The notes beneath the pieces are model-generated. The model ran no database searches. It had not been told where the DNA came from and saw only the letters and a program-made list of their open reading frames with translations. Both the position numbers and the translations under genes were made by a program. A DNA stretch of 64,000 bases from contig JADJCA010000001.1 in the NCBI GenBank assembly GCA_016703425.1, positions 1,378,536-1,442,535 of the forward strand, in the 5' to 3' direction. Origin of the DNA: Myxococcales bacterium (GTDB lineage Bacteria; Myxococcota_A; Polyangia; Polyangiales; Polyangiaceae). Of this stretch, positions 38,732 to 46,190 are shown one piece after another (position 1 is the stretch's first letter; each line of letters opens with the position of its first letter).

Positions 38732-39343
38732 ATGAGCTTGGGGTACGTCTACAAGGACTTGGCCAACAAGTATGTGGCCCACGGCCACAAGGAGGGGCGG
38801 AAGGACGGACTCGAAGCTGGGCGCCAACAGGGCCTGCATGAAGGGCTCCAGAAGGGCCAAGCCGCCGCGTTGCTCGCCCTCCTTGCCGAGCGTGGCCTCA
38901 CGCCCACGCCCGAAGAGCGCGCGCACATCGCTGCCTGCACCGATGAAACGCTGCTCGCGCGTTGGGTGCGGAGGGCCGTCACCGCTCCCAGCGTGGCAGA
39001 CCTCTTCTGCCGCGTGGACGTCTCGGAAGCCATCCTGGCCGCCGTCGCCGAGGCCACTCGCACGACGCTCAAGGCGCTCATGGCGCAGAACAAGCACGGC
39101 TTTCCGGGCGCTCGTCTAGACGAGCAGGCCGACCAGCACCGCGCCGCGGGACGCGCCGCCGGCCGACGCGAGGCGCGCATCGAAGACATCGTGTCCGTCC
39201 TCGAGGCACAAGCCCTCCAGGTTTCGGCTGCGGACAGAGCTCGCATCGCAAGCTGCACCGATGACGCGACGCTCGTGCGCTGGCTGCGGCAGGCGGTCTT
39301 GGACGACGGCGAGTTCCCTGAAGCCTTGAGCAACGACCGCTAA
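38732..39343 (+). CDS. C-terminal module of an Rpn-like nuclease family (stand-alone, copy 1)
   Basis: 203 residues. A Gly/Lys-rich helical linker (YKDLANKYVAHGHKEGRKDG) is followed by two copies of a small helical module: ERGLTPTPEERAHIAACTDE with LLARWVRRAVT, and LQVSAADRARIASCTDDATL with VRWLRQAV. The same module ends the larger protein at 60872-61729, but the PD-(D/E)XK nuclease half is absent. The product is probably not catalytic. Copy 2 follows in tandem. The sequence CCGGAGGACTCATGA around the start is also nearly the same in copy 2. Confidence 0.7.
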   Translation: MSLGYVYKDLANKYVAHGHKEGRKDGLEAGRQQGLHEGLQKGQAAALLALLAERGLTPTPEERAHIAACTDETLLARWVRRAVTAPSVADLFCRVDVSEAILAAVAEATRTTLKALMAQNKHGFPGARLDEQADQHRAAGRAAGRREARIEDIVSVLEAQALQVSAADRARIASCTDDATLVRWLRQAVLDDGEFPEALSNDR

Positions 39344-39392
39344 CCAATCCAGCTGACCAATCCAACTAACCAATCCAGCCAACCAATCCAAC
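39343..39392. repeat. 13-bp tandem repeat, about four units
   Basis: Units ACCAATCCAGCTG, ACCAATCCAACTA, ACCAATCCAGCCA and ACCAATCCAAC lie directly after the stop codon of copy 1 and before copy 2 of the duplicated gene. Confidence 0.9.
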
Positions 39393-39426
39393 GCGTCGAG
39401 CGTTAGGCCGCTTGCCGGAGGGACTC

Positions 39427-40035
39427 ATGATCGAGGGGTACGTCTTCAGAAGTGACTTCGCCAAGAAGCACCTGGCCCAAGGCCGCGAGAAAGGGCGGAA
39501 GGAGGGACTGCATGTCGGGCGCCAAGAGGGCATGCGTGAAGGGCTCCAAAAGGGCCAAGCCGCCGTGTTGCTCGCCATCCTCAACGAGCGTGGCCTAACG
39601 CCCACGCCCGAAGAGCGCGCGCACATCGCTGCGTGCACCGATGAAGCAGAGCTCACGCATTGGGTGCGGAGGGCCGTCACCGCTGCCAGCGTGGCAGACC
39701 TCTTCTGTCGCGTCCCGGTCTCGGAAGCGATCTTGGCCGCCATCACGGAGGCCAGCCGGACGGCGCTCGAGGCGCTCATGGCGCAAAACAACTACGGATT
39801 TCCCGGCGCCCTTCTCGAAGAGTTCGCCGACGAGCACCGCGCGGCGGGACACGCCGCCGGCCGACGCGAGGCGCGCATCGAAGACATCCTGACCGTCCTC
39901 GACGCGCGGAACCTCGAGCTTTCGGCTGCAGAGAAGGCTCGCATCACAAGCTGCACCGATGACGCGACCCTCGTGCGCTGGCTCGGGGAGGCGGCCCAGG
40001 CGGAAGAGATCAAGCACGTCTTCAACGATCCCTGA
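39427..40035 (+). CDS. C-terminal module of an Rpn-like nuclease family (stand-alone, copy 2)
   Basis: 202 residues from the ATG at 39427. Same layout as copy 1: MIEGYVFRSDFAKKHLAQGR, then ERGLTPTPEERAHIAACTDE, and a second module LELSAAEKARITSCTDDATL. The YVFRSDFAKKH start matches YEFKSEFAKKH in the full-length relative, so this is the C-terminal third of that family with the terminal module doubled. Copies 1 and 2 are clearly tandem duplicates that have diverged. Confidence 0.7.
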   Translation: MIEGYVFRSDFAKKHLAQGREKGRKEGLHVGRQEGMREGLQKGQAAVLLAILNERGLTPTPEERAHIAACTDEAELTHWVRRAVTAASVADLFCRVPVSEAILAAITEASRTALEALMAQNNYGFPGALLEEFADEHRAAGHAAGRREARIEDILTVLDARNLELSAAEKARITSCTDDATLVRWLGEAAQAEEIKHVFNDP

Positions 40036-40036
40036 C

Positions 40037-40221
40037 GACCTCGACCGCCATTGCCGCAAGCGCGTTGCTACCGCGGTGGCGTCATATCGAAGCGCTATGT
40101 CGAAGCGACCTGGGAAGACCGAGAAGATCAGATCTCTGTCGAAACGATGAAGGGATGGCTCGGTTTCCGGCTTGGCCATGAGCCTGAGCGTGGCGCGAAA
40201 GGGCGTCGCTATTCCGTCTAG
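40037..40221 (+). pseudogene. Orphan coding remnant without a start codon
   Basis: One frame reads like a real protein end: CYRGGVISKRYVEATWEDRE, then VETMKGWLGFRLGHEPERG, ending with TAG at 40219-40221. No start codon is found between this frame and the stop of the gene before it. Family not recognised. Confidence 0.35.
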
Positions 40222-40264
40222 GCAGCGGACGCTCAGGTGTCGCGTCGGGTGCTAGAGTACGAGC

Positions 40265-40831
40265 ATGTCGAGCGCCGCAACTCGCCGGGCTACGTACGCC
40301 GACGTCCTGACCGCGCCCGAGCGCGTGGTCGCTGAGGTCGTCGGCGGCGTGCTCCACACGAGCCCGCGCCCCGGTCCACGGCATGCCGTCGCAGCAAGCT
40401 CCTTGGGGTCGGACTTGCACGGCGCCTTCCATCGCGGTCGCGGCGGCCCCGGTGGATGGATCATTCTCTTCGAGCCTGAGCTTCACCTTGGCGCCCAGCC
40501 CGACATCGTCGTGCCTGACGTGACGGGGTGGCGGCGCGAACGAATGAGCGACGTGCCCGACGAGCCTTACTTCACGCTTGCGCCGGATTGGGCATGCGAA
40601 GTCCTCTCGCCCGCGACGGAGGCCTTCGATCGCGGCGACAAGATGAACCTCTACGCACGCGAGGGGCTCGCCTACCTTTGGCTCGTGGCGCCGCGACCGC
40701 GGACGCTCGAGGCGTACCGGCTGCGAGACCTTCGCTGGGAGCGTCTGGGCGCGTGGTCCGACGAAGCGGTCGTGCGCGTGGAGCCTTTTGAGGCGATGGA
40801 GATTCGGCTGGAGGATCTCTGGCGGGTGTGA
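40265..40831 (+). CDS. Uma2 / DUF820 family putative PD-(D/E)XK endonuclease
   Basis: 188 residues. YADVLTAPERVVAEVVGGVL, then ELHLGAQPDIVVPDVTGWRR with the PD and, after a turn, WACEVLSPATEAFDRGDKMN with the E-x-L-SP motif and Lys, finally YAREGLAYLWLVAPRPRTLE. This is the full Uma2 pattern. These proteins are abundant in multicellular bacteria, predicted to be restriction-like nucleases, and are of unproven function. Confidence 0.87.
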   Translation: MSSAATRRATYADVLTAPERVVAEVVGGVLHTSPRPGPRHAVAASSLGSDLHGAFHRGRGGPGGWIILFEPELHLGAQPDIVVPDVTGWRRERMSDVPDEPYFTLAPDWACEVLSPATEAFDRGDKMNLYAREGLAYLWLVAPRPRTLEAYRLRDLRWERLGAWSDEAVVRVEPFEAMEIRLEDLWRV

Positions 40832-40837
40832 GTTGCC

Positions 40838-40990
40838 GCCGCCGATGTTCATGCCCTGCGGCGAGAGCACGTCCACGTCCAAGTCGGTCCCTCGTATCCG
40901 GTACCGGCATTGAAGATTGACATCGGGCGCGAGGCGACCGCTCGAGCAAAGCTGCCATGTAGACAGTCCACAATTCGTGGAATCGCGGGT
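40838..40990 (-). pseudogene. Fragment of a nucleotidyltransferase-like gene
   Basis: About 50 codons on the minus strand read as coding: LAPDVNLQCRYRIRGTDLDV followed by DVLSPQGMNIGG. The CRYRIRGTDLDVDVL pattern resembles the second acidic strand of AbiEii/MNT-type nucleotidyltransferases (CRW-x-VDVMP). No start codon, no upstream catalytic GSRA motif. Weak assignment. Confidence 0.3.
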
Positions 40991-41010
40991 CCCGTCGAGT
41001 CGCGAGCAGC

Positions 41011-41478
41011 TCACGCCGCGTGTTCGCGGAGGTAGTCGATGCTGCCCGGCAAGTCGCGAATCAGGCGGAGCAAGATGTCCATCGCCGCCGTCTGCACGTT
41101 TCTGCCGGACTCCCAGCGGGACACGGTGTTCGCGCCCAGCCGGAGCAGACGCGCCAGGTCGGCCTGCGTGAGGTTGAAGTGCTCTCGGATCGCGCGGATC
41201 GCGTCGGCCGAGAGCAGGCCGTGCTTCTTGCGGTAGCGCGCGATCGCATCTTCGCCGAGCCGCTTCGCGTCCTGGAAGCGCAGCATGACCTCCCCGCATT
41301 TCGGGCAGCTCAGGTGAGCCGCGGATGGGACCGCGATCTCGTCGCCGTTGACGGGCAGCCGCAGCGTGCCCCGCTTCTCCACCATCGGCGTCCCGCACGC
41401 CGGGCAGGCATCGTTGGCCAGGACGCGACCGCGGCGCGGAGACGTCTTGGTCTTGGCGCTAGGCGTCTTCTTCTTCAT
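41011..41478 (-). CDS. MqsA-like antitoxin (zinc finger plus XRE helix-turn-helix)
   Basis: 155 residues from the ATG at 41478, overlapping the toxin gene by 20 bases. The N-terminal zinc site has CPACGTPM and LSCPKCGEV (YgiT type). The C-terminal domain is an XRE-type helix-turn-helix (LTQADLARLLRLGANTVSRW). MqsA-type antitoxins bind the toxin by the zinc domain and the operator by the helix-turn-helix. In contrast to the E. coli order, but like E. coli mqsRA, the toxin gene comes first. Confidence 0.88.
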   Translation of the reverse strand: MKKKTPSAKTKTSPRRGRVLANDACPACGTPMVEKRGTLRLPVNGDEIAVPSAAHLSCPKCGEVMLRFQDAKRLGEDAIARYRKKHGLLSADAIRAIREHFNLTQADLARLLRLGANTVSRWESGRNVQTAAMDILLRLIRDLPGSIDYLREHAA

Positions 41479-41785
41479 GACCAACACCCTCGTCCTCGTG
41501 GAACGAGACCACGATGCAGTCGTTCCGCAGCATGATCTTCACGTAGACGACCACTCCGGCGAGCGAGGGCTTGAAGAGGTACATCCACTCGCCGGTCGTC
41601 TCCGACTCCAGCCGGCCAGCCGAGTCTTCGTCCGCGAGCTTCTCCAAGACGTCGCACGCATCCTCTTCGTCCAGGCCGAACCCGAGCCCGACCAGCTCGC
41701 GCCGGGCCTTCAAGGTGAAGAGGACCTTGCGCGCCGTCGCGAGCTCTCGGACGCGCGTCAGGACTCTTGGCAACCAGCGTGGCAT
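41459..41785 (-). CDS. MqsR-like toxin
   Basis: 108 residues. VLFTLKARRELVGLGFGLDE, DVLEKLADED and the end VYVKIMLRNDCIVVSFHEDE are typical of the MqsR family of ribosome-independent mRNA interferases. First gene of the module, overlapping the antitoxin. Three of the last residues are Glu encoded by GAAGAAGAA, shared with the antitoxin Lys run. Confidence 0.82.
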   Translation of the reverse strand: MPRWLPRVLTRVRELATARKVLFTLKARRELVGLGFGLDEEDACDVLEKLADEDSAGRLESETTGEWMYLFKPSLAGVVVYVKIMLRNDCIVVSFHEDEGVGHEEEDA

Positions 41786-41797
41786 GTCGGAGCGCCA

Positions 41798-41811
41798 TCA
41801 CTATTTAGTGA
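41798..41811. promoter_or_regulatory. Palindromic operator upstream of the MqsRA-like module
   Basis: TCACTATTTAGTGA is an inverted repeat with 6-bp arms and a TT centre, 12 bases upstream of the toxin start, inside an AT-rich stretch (41798-41822). Position and symmetry fit an autoregulatory site. Confidence 0.6.
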
Positions 41812-41889
41812 ATTATGCATATGGTTATCCGCCCGGTCAAGGCTGCTCGCCTGCGCGACCGCGAGGTCGTCGAGCTTCACTGCAAAGCG

Positions 41890-42012
41890 CCGCGACGACA
41901 GCAAGCGGCCCTGGCGTAGCGGAGAGAGAGAGCAGCACCTCGTGCTCGGGGAGACCATGCAGGATTCTTCGGCGGCGCTGAGGGAGAAGTTGCGTGGCCC
42001 AGCGAAGAAGGA
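41890..42012 (-). pseudogene. Decayed 5' fragment of the Rpn-like nuclease gene
   Basis: The minus strand repeats the leader and first codons of the intact gene at 61729: the conserved leader (GCCGAAGAATCCTGC) is followed by ATGGTCTC at 41958 and a degenerate version of the EHEVLLSL segment, now out of frame. Only about 60-70 bases of the coding part remain. Confidence 0.6.
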
Positions 42013-42062
42013 AAAGCGGCAGCCTGAGGCTAAGCCTGAAGCCTGAGCAAGATTGGAGCGCG

Positions 42063-42178
42063 TCAGGGCGGGATGTCTTCGACGGTCTGATCCACCACCG
42101 TCAGCGCGTCGAAGCCGCGCGTCGGAGGAGCTCGCGGATCTCGACCGGCAGGTTCTCGTCGATCTTGAACGCGATCAC
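42063..42178 (-). pseudogene. DUF5615 (PIN-like) toxin remnant
   Basis: The GTG at 42178 overlaps the antitoxin stop (GTGA) and opens VIAFKIDENLPVEIRELLRR, the N-terminal signature of DUF5615 PIN-like toxins with the acidic DENLP. Near 42115-42120 the frame breaks; in the next frame GFDALTVVDQTVEDIPP ends at 42063. A whole toxin is about 110 residues; here only about 40 remain. The last metal-binding part is lost, so the toxin is dead. Confidence 0.72.
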
Positions 42179-42411
42179 GTCCCCGTTCCACGAAGCGGGA
42201 TGAGCTGCTCGTGGGCGAGCTCCGCCGCGTACCGGAGGGCGGCGCGCACGTCATCCGCGACGAGCGAGGGGTAGCTCGCGGTGATCTCCGCCTCGGAGAG
42301 CCCGGCAGCGAGGTTGTCGAGCACGACGGAGACGGGGATCCGGGTGCCCTTGATGCAGACCTGACCGCCGAGGACACCAGGGTCGGAGACGATTCGATCA
42401 CGCCAGCTCAT
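42175..42411 (-). CDS. DUF433-family antitoxin
   Basis: 78 residues: MSWRDRIVSDPGVLGGQVCI, GTRIPVSVVLDNLAAGLSEA and EITASYPSLVADDVRAALRY are the full DUF433 pattern, a small winged-helix-like protein that is the usual partner of DUF5615 toxins. The gene overlaps a broken toxin downstream, so it is an orphan antitoxin that could neutralise relatives encoded elsewhere. Confidence 0.88.
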   Translation of the reverse strand: MSWRDRIVSDPGVLGGQVCIKGTRIPVSVVLDNLAAGLSEAEITASYPSLVADDVRAALRYAAELAHEQLIPLRGTGT

Positions 42412-42812
42412 GGCCCCACCTCGCGTTGGAAGGGTAGCACGGCGCACTCGTGGCGCAGTTCGCGGCAGGGCTGTCCCAGCACCTACTGCCTTCGTGAGAG
42501 ACCATGCGGAACTCTTCGGCTGGGTCGCCGGAGAAGTTGCGTGGCCGGGCGAAGAAGAGAGCAGAAAAGGAAGGAAAGGCAGGCGGGAGGCTGAGGCGGA
42601 AGCCTGAGGCTGAGCAAGAGGGCTAAGCAAGAAGGCGGCGGCAGACGAGAAGCCAGAGCGGCCTCCAGGACCGAGCCCTCCGGGTACGTGGGTCGTCTCC
42701 ACAACCGTCCCCTCGCTGTCGACCAGCAGCCTTCGAGGCGAGTCGAGATCGGTCACGACTCGACGAAGCGAACGAAACGGGGCCCATCCGACGGTTCATA
42801 CTACGCGCGCGT
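42412..42812. other. Gene-free stretch with a nuclease-leader relic
   Basis: No gene is supported. Around 42496-42545 the leader of the Rpn-like nuclease gene recurs on the minus strand (AGAGACCATGCGGAACTCTT and GAGAAGTTGCGTGGCCGGGC on the plus strand). After it, 42545-42640 is a purine-rich low-complexity run of GAAG/GAGGCTGAGG units like those after the other relics. Confidence 0.5.
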
Positions 42813-42944
42813 ATGGAGTCATCCGGGACTTGGAACTCCCACCCCGGCAGTAGAAATACCGCCCCCCACACGACGCTCGGGCGCGGGTCGCGGGCGAGGT
42901 CGTGGTCGCTCCTCACAGACGAGCCCCCCATTCCTCCAGCGCGC
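42813..42944. repeat. Dispersed repeat, copy A
   Basis: About 130 bases that recur at 52338-52508: both begin ATGGAGTCATCCG, continue ACTTGGAA and CCCACC, have an ACGACGCTCGG centre, a GGTCGN tract and end CTCCTCACAG then CCCCCCATTCCTCC. The copies differ mainly in the number of GGTCGN units. Confidence 0.75.
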
Positions 42945-43040
42945 GACCAGTCGCAACACCTCCGCCGCCAGCGGAGGACGCGTCTGCAACGGCGAGACGA
43001 GCACCTCGTGCCGACGGAATCGTCTGGAAGATGCCTGCAA
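42945..43040 (-). pseudogene. Fragment of the Rpn-like nuclease N-terminus
   Basis: The minus strand encodes HEVLVSPLQTRPPLAAEVLR, corresponding to HEVLLSLFQTRPELAAEVLR of the intact protein, with no start codon in place and the following part missing. Confidence 0.65.
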
Positions 43041-43088
43041 GAAGAAGGATGCGCTTCGTGTCGGGGCTACCCTCAACGCGCGAGTCAT

Positions 43089-44088
43089 TCAGTGAGCGAG
43101 CGTCAACGCTGGCGGCGGCAAAGCCTGTCCGTACGTGTTGTCGCCCCAGCAGGCTACGGTACCGTCCGTTCGCGTGCCGCACGTGTAGCCATGAGCGGCT
43201 GCGACGTTCACGAAAGCCCCCGTCGGCGCTTGCGTCTCGCCGGACAGATCGAGCCCCCAACACGCGATCGAACCAGCGCCGCGGCGCGCACACGCGTGGG
43301 TGCCACCGTGCATCGAAACGTCACTGAAGGCCCCACCGGGCAAGTCCTTCACCCCACTGCCGGGGAGGGAGGGGTAGCTCCCCCAGCAAAAGAGCGTCTC
43401 ATCCTTCTTCTTCCCGCATCCGACCCCGGAGCCCACGACGGCCGACGCGAACGTCCCAGTGGGCGGCAGGGGAACACCTGTGCTGAACTTGCTCCCGAAA
43501 TGGGTAATCGCGCCGTCCACGCCCACCGCGCACGCCGCGCTGCTGCCGGCGCTAACTGAAACGTAGGGACCGCTGGACACTTCCGAAACACTGCCCCAGC
43601 AGACGACCGCTCGATCGGCGCGGAGCGCGCACGCAAAATTGTAGCCGAGGCTTTACCATCGTGTACGTGCCGGCGGGCGCTGCGTTGATGGCCGGATCGG
43701 CCCCCCAGCATGTCAACGTCTGGTTGGTTCCGATGGCACATCCGGCATCGTGCCCAACGCTCACGCTCATGAACGTGCCCTTGGGAGGGGTCACGGCGGG
43801 TCCTTTCCCCCAGCAAACAAGCGAGCCGTCTGTGAGAACTCCGCAGGTTGTCTTGTCGAAGCCGGAAAGCGTGGGTGCGTTGGTCGTCGATGTGGCGACT
43901 ATTGCGAGCTGCGCTAGGTCTGCGTCCGTCGGCACGGCGTCCGATGCCTCACCTCCGTCAGCAACGACGGACGGACCTCCGTCACGCGGGTCGCCATTTC
44001 CAAGCCCCTGCGATGTGGCCGCACATGCCGAGAATGTCGACGAAAACAAGGCAAACGCGACGAGAGTCTTAGTTCCAACCTTGAACAC
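43089..44088 (-). CDS. RCC1-like repeat lipoprotein (frameshifted)
   Basis: About 333 residues after repair. Signal peptide MFKVGTKTLVAFALFSSTFSAC with lipobox Cys at 22, an Asp/Gly linker, and at least five RCC1-type propeller repeats marked by CWG (TTCGVLTDGSLVCWGKG, AGCAIGTNQTLTCWGAD, YTCGTRTDGTVACWGDNTYG). The frame breaks at about 43648-43655; the next frame gives GYNFACALRADRAVVCWGS and continues. The gene ends at 43089. Surface-exposed propeller of unknown partner; a much larger relative is at 49400. Confidence 0.78.
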
Positions 44089-44128
44089 GGCGGCGTACTA
44101 GCTCAAATTGGTGGCAGTGCATTCTAAA

Positions 44129-44443
44129 TGTGAACTGCGCGATCGTCCCTTGCTCCGCGGCGGCAACAGCGAGTCCGCGAGCGTCGAGGATCGCGAGCAG
44201 ATCCGCGACGCGGTGTCCGTGGTGTTTCTTGGCGAAATCGCTTTGAAACTCGCACTTGCGGATGTCCCTTCGTCGCGGGCGCCGCACCCGCCAGCTTGCT
44301 TCGTAGATGACGCAGAGGGCGGCGAGCTCGACGGCGGCGACGGCCTCGCCGCAAGCGATCGTGAAGCGCGAGCCTTGTCGGCGCGGCTCACGCGCCCGGC
44401 GCCTTCCGCGCAATTGAGCGCGGCGCTCTTCGCGGCGCGCGTC
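44129..44443 (-). pseudogene. Chimeric remnant: four-helix-bundle piece joined to an Rpn-like C-terminal piece
   Basis: At 44372-44443 one frame reads RAAKSAALNCAEGAGRVSRA, nearly the same as RAAKGACLNIAEAAGRVSRA of the intact four-helix-bundle protein at 63298. A frame change leads to RFTIACGEAVAAVELAALC (44292-44365). Directly after, DIRKCEFQSDFAKKH and VADLLAILDARGLAVAAAEQ (44129-44266) match the C-terminal half of the Rpn-like nuclease. Two unrelated gene families are thus fused by rearrangement. Confidence 0.7.
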
Positions 44444-44493
44444 GCTCCAGCACGGGAGCTGGTCGGGACGTCGTCACGTGGCCGCGGCGGTCG

Positions 44494-44729
44494 ATGCGGC
44501 TCGTGGCGGCCGCGTCCACGGTTGACGCGAGCGCTCCCTGCCGCAGCCTCAGCGGCGAGGTTGAGCCCGCGGTCTCGTTCGTCGTCGAAGGGCGCGAGTG
44601 GACGCCCAAGATTCGTTTGCTGGCACGGCGCTCTTCGACGTCGACATCGATACGCCGCGCCTCCGGGTGCGCGCGTCTCGGTACACGCAAACCGAGTGGA
44701 CTCCGGTGCATGGACCCGAATGTTATTGA
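44494..44729 (+). CDS. Small protein of unknown function (frameshifted)
   Basis: About 78 residues after repair. First frame: DASAPCRSLSGEVEPAVSFV then VEGREWTPKIR; one missing T near 44616 restores FAGTALFDVDIDTPRLRVRA and SRYTQTEWTPVHGPECY before the TGA at 44727. The rejoined sequence reads as continuous coding. Start uncertain (ATG at 44494). No family recognised. Confidence 0.4.
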
Positions 44730-44830
44730 GCGTCGCGGGAGAAGTTGCGTCGCGCAGTGACGAAGTAGACGGCGAGAAGAGGCTGAGTCTGCGCAGACGA
44801 TCTCGCGAGGCCCCCATTGGGGAGAGAGCC

Positions 44831-45200
44831 TTAGACGACGTTCAGATCTCTCCCCAGCTCTTGGCCCACCGCACGTACCGAGCGACGTAGGGCGAGTCGC
44901 CGTTGAGCCGCTTCAACATCCGGATCTCGTCCTCGGCGCGAGGGTCGGGTCGCTGACCGCGAAGAAGAGGAGAGCCCGGGATACGCGTCGAACGGCGCCG
45001 TCCGCCCGAAGTCGTTCCAACGTACGCACGCACGTCTCGAACAGCTCCGCGCGGAACGCGACGAACGCGTCCCCAAAGCGGTCGAGGTCCAGGCCGCCCC
45101 CCGCGAGCTCGAGGAGTCCGACGCTGCCGCCGCAAACCTCTTCGAGGACGTGCGTGCGCACGGCCTCGCGTCGCGAGCATGGGCAGCCGTGCTTGTTTCG
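44831..45200 (-). pseudogene. DUF4303-like gene, 5'-truncated and frameshifted
   Basis: Minus strand: REAVRTHVLEEVCGGSVGLL, then FVAFRAELFETCVRTLERLR and VSRALLFFAVSDP in one frame; near 44945 the frame changes to DPRAEDEIRMLKRLNGDSPY and VARYVRWAKSWGEI, ending at 44831. The order of a helical segment, LLFFAVSD strand and RLNGDSPYVARY end resembles DUF4303. The N-terminal half is missing. Family assignment is tentative. Confidence 0.45.
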
Positions 45201-45440
45201 CGATCCGTCAGCGCCGGTTGACGCGCTCGGCGAGATCTCCGATCGACACTCACGGCGTCGGCCGGCGACAGGACGGGACGCGGTCGTTTCCCGCCGTGAA
45301 TCGCGGTTCCGATCCCGCCGTGAACGCCGAGGATCGGGGCACGCGCGGCTGCACCGCCTGAGCGCGGGCACGACGCAGTTGCGCGCTTGCGCGACGACGG
45401 AGGAACGGCCAACCGGAGGCTAAGCCTGGGGCAGGAGCCG

Positions 45441-45968
45441 TCACCCTTCTGCGAAAACCTCTGCGACGGTCGCCACCGTTGCCGCCTTGCGAATCCAGCG
45501 CGTGAGCGTCGCGTCGTCAGTGCACGCGGCGATGGTCTCTTGCTCTGCGCCCGAAACGGAGAGACCGCGGGCGTCGAGGATCGCGAGCAGCGCATGGCGC
45601 GTCCCCTCCGCCCGGTGCCTCTTGGCGAACTTGGCAAACTCGCTTTTGAACTCGTAGTTCCGGATGTCCATCAGCTTCTCCAAGGCAGCCTTCGCGGCGG
45701 GGCTCAGCGCTTCTTGAATTACTTCGGAATATAGCAGCGCGAAGTCGCTCGCCAACGTGGCCACAGCCTTGAGTGCGGGCGCCGCGATGGGCTCGGCGTC
45801 GGCCTCGTGGGCGTGCGCCAAGACCGAGAGCACCGCAAGCTCGGGCGCGCGCTGCGCCTCCGCCGCGTCGGTGACATACGGAATCGCGCTGGGGCGCGAA
45901 GAAGAAGATGGAAAGGCCGAGAGGAGGCTGGGCCTGAGCGAGAAGGCTGAGGCCGGAGCCAGACGCAA
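45441..45968 (-). pseudogene. Truncated copy of the Rpn-like nuclease gene (C-terminal 150 codons)
   Basis: From about 45895 down to 45441 the minus strand is nearly identical to 60872-61330: SAIPYVTDAAEAQRAPELAV, ALKAVATLASDFALLYSEVI, MDIRNYEFKSEFAKFAKRHR and the end WIRKAATVATVAEVFAEG. A small in-frame duplication (FAKFAK) distinguishes it. The nuclease half is replaced at 45895 by unrelated low-complexity sequence, so the 5' end read as coding (to 45968) is not native. Confidence 0.8.
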
Positions 45969-46190
45969 GAAGGGCGAACCTGCTGCGCGCCCCTGTTCGT
46001 GCCGTGCACCATCCGCGTCCGCGCCTTTCCCTTCTGGCTTCCTGCCTCCTGCTCAGACTCAGACTCAGACTCAGACTCAGACTTTGACTCCCTGTCCCTC
46101 CCCCTTCCCCTCCCCCGCGACGCTCGCCTACCCTCGTTCGGCGAGGGCTCTTCCAGCACCCGCCTCATCCCCGCCTCATCCCCGCGCGTC
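45969..46190. repeat. Low-complexity stretch with CAGACT tandem repeat
   Basis: 46043-46086 consists of CAGACT hexamers, inside a pyrimidine-rich stretch (45960-46100) that resembles the dispersed repeat at 61868 and 63032. No gene is supported here apart from the likely promoter of the sigma54-type activator that starts at 46191. Confidence 0.6.

Noticed and set aside
45969..46190. Ser/Glu repeat protein from the CAGACT tract
   Set aside because: Read as coding only as an upstream extension in a different frame from known genes; low complexity.
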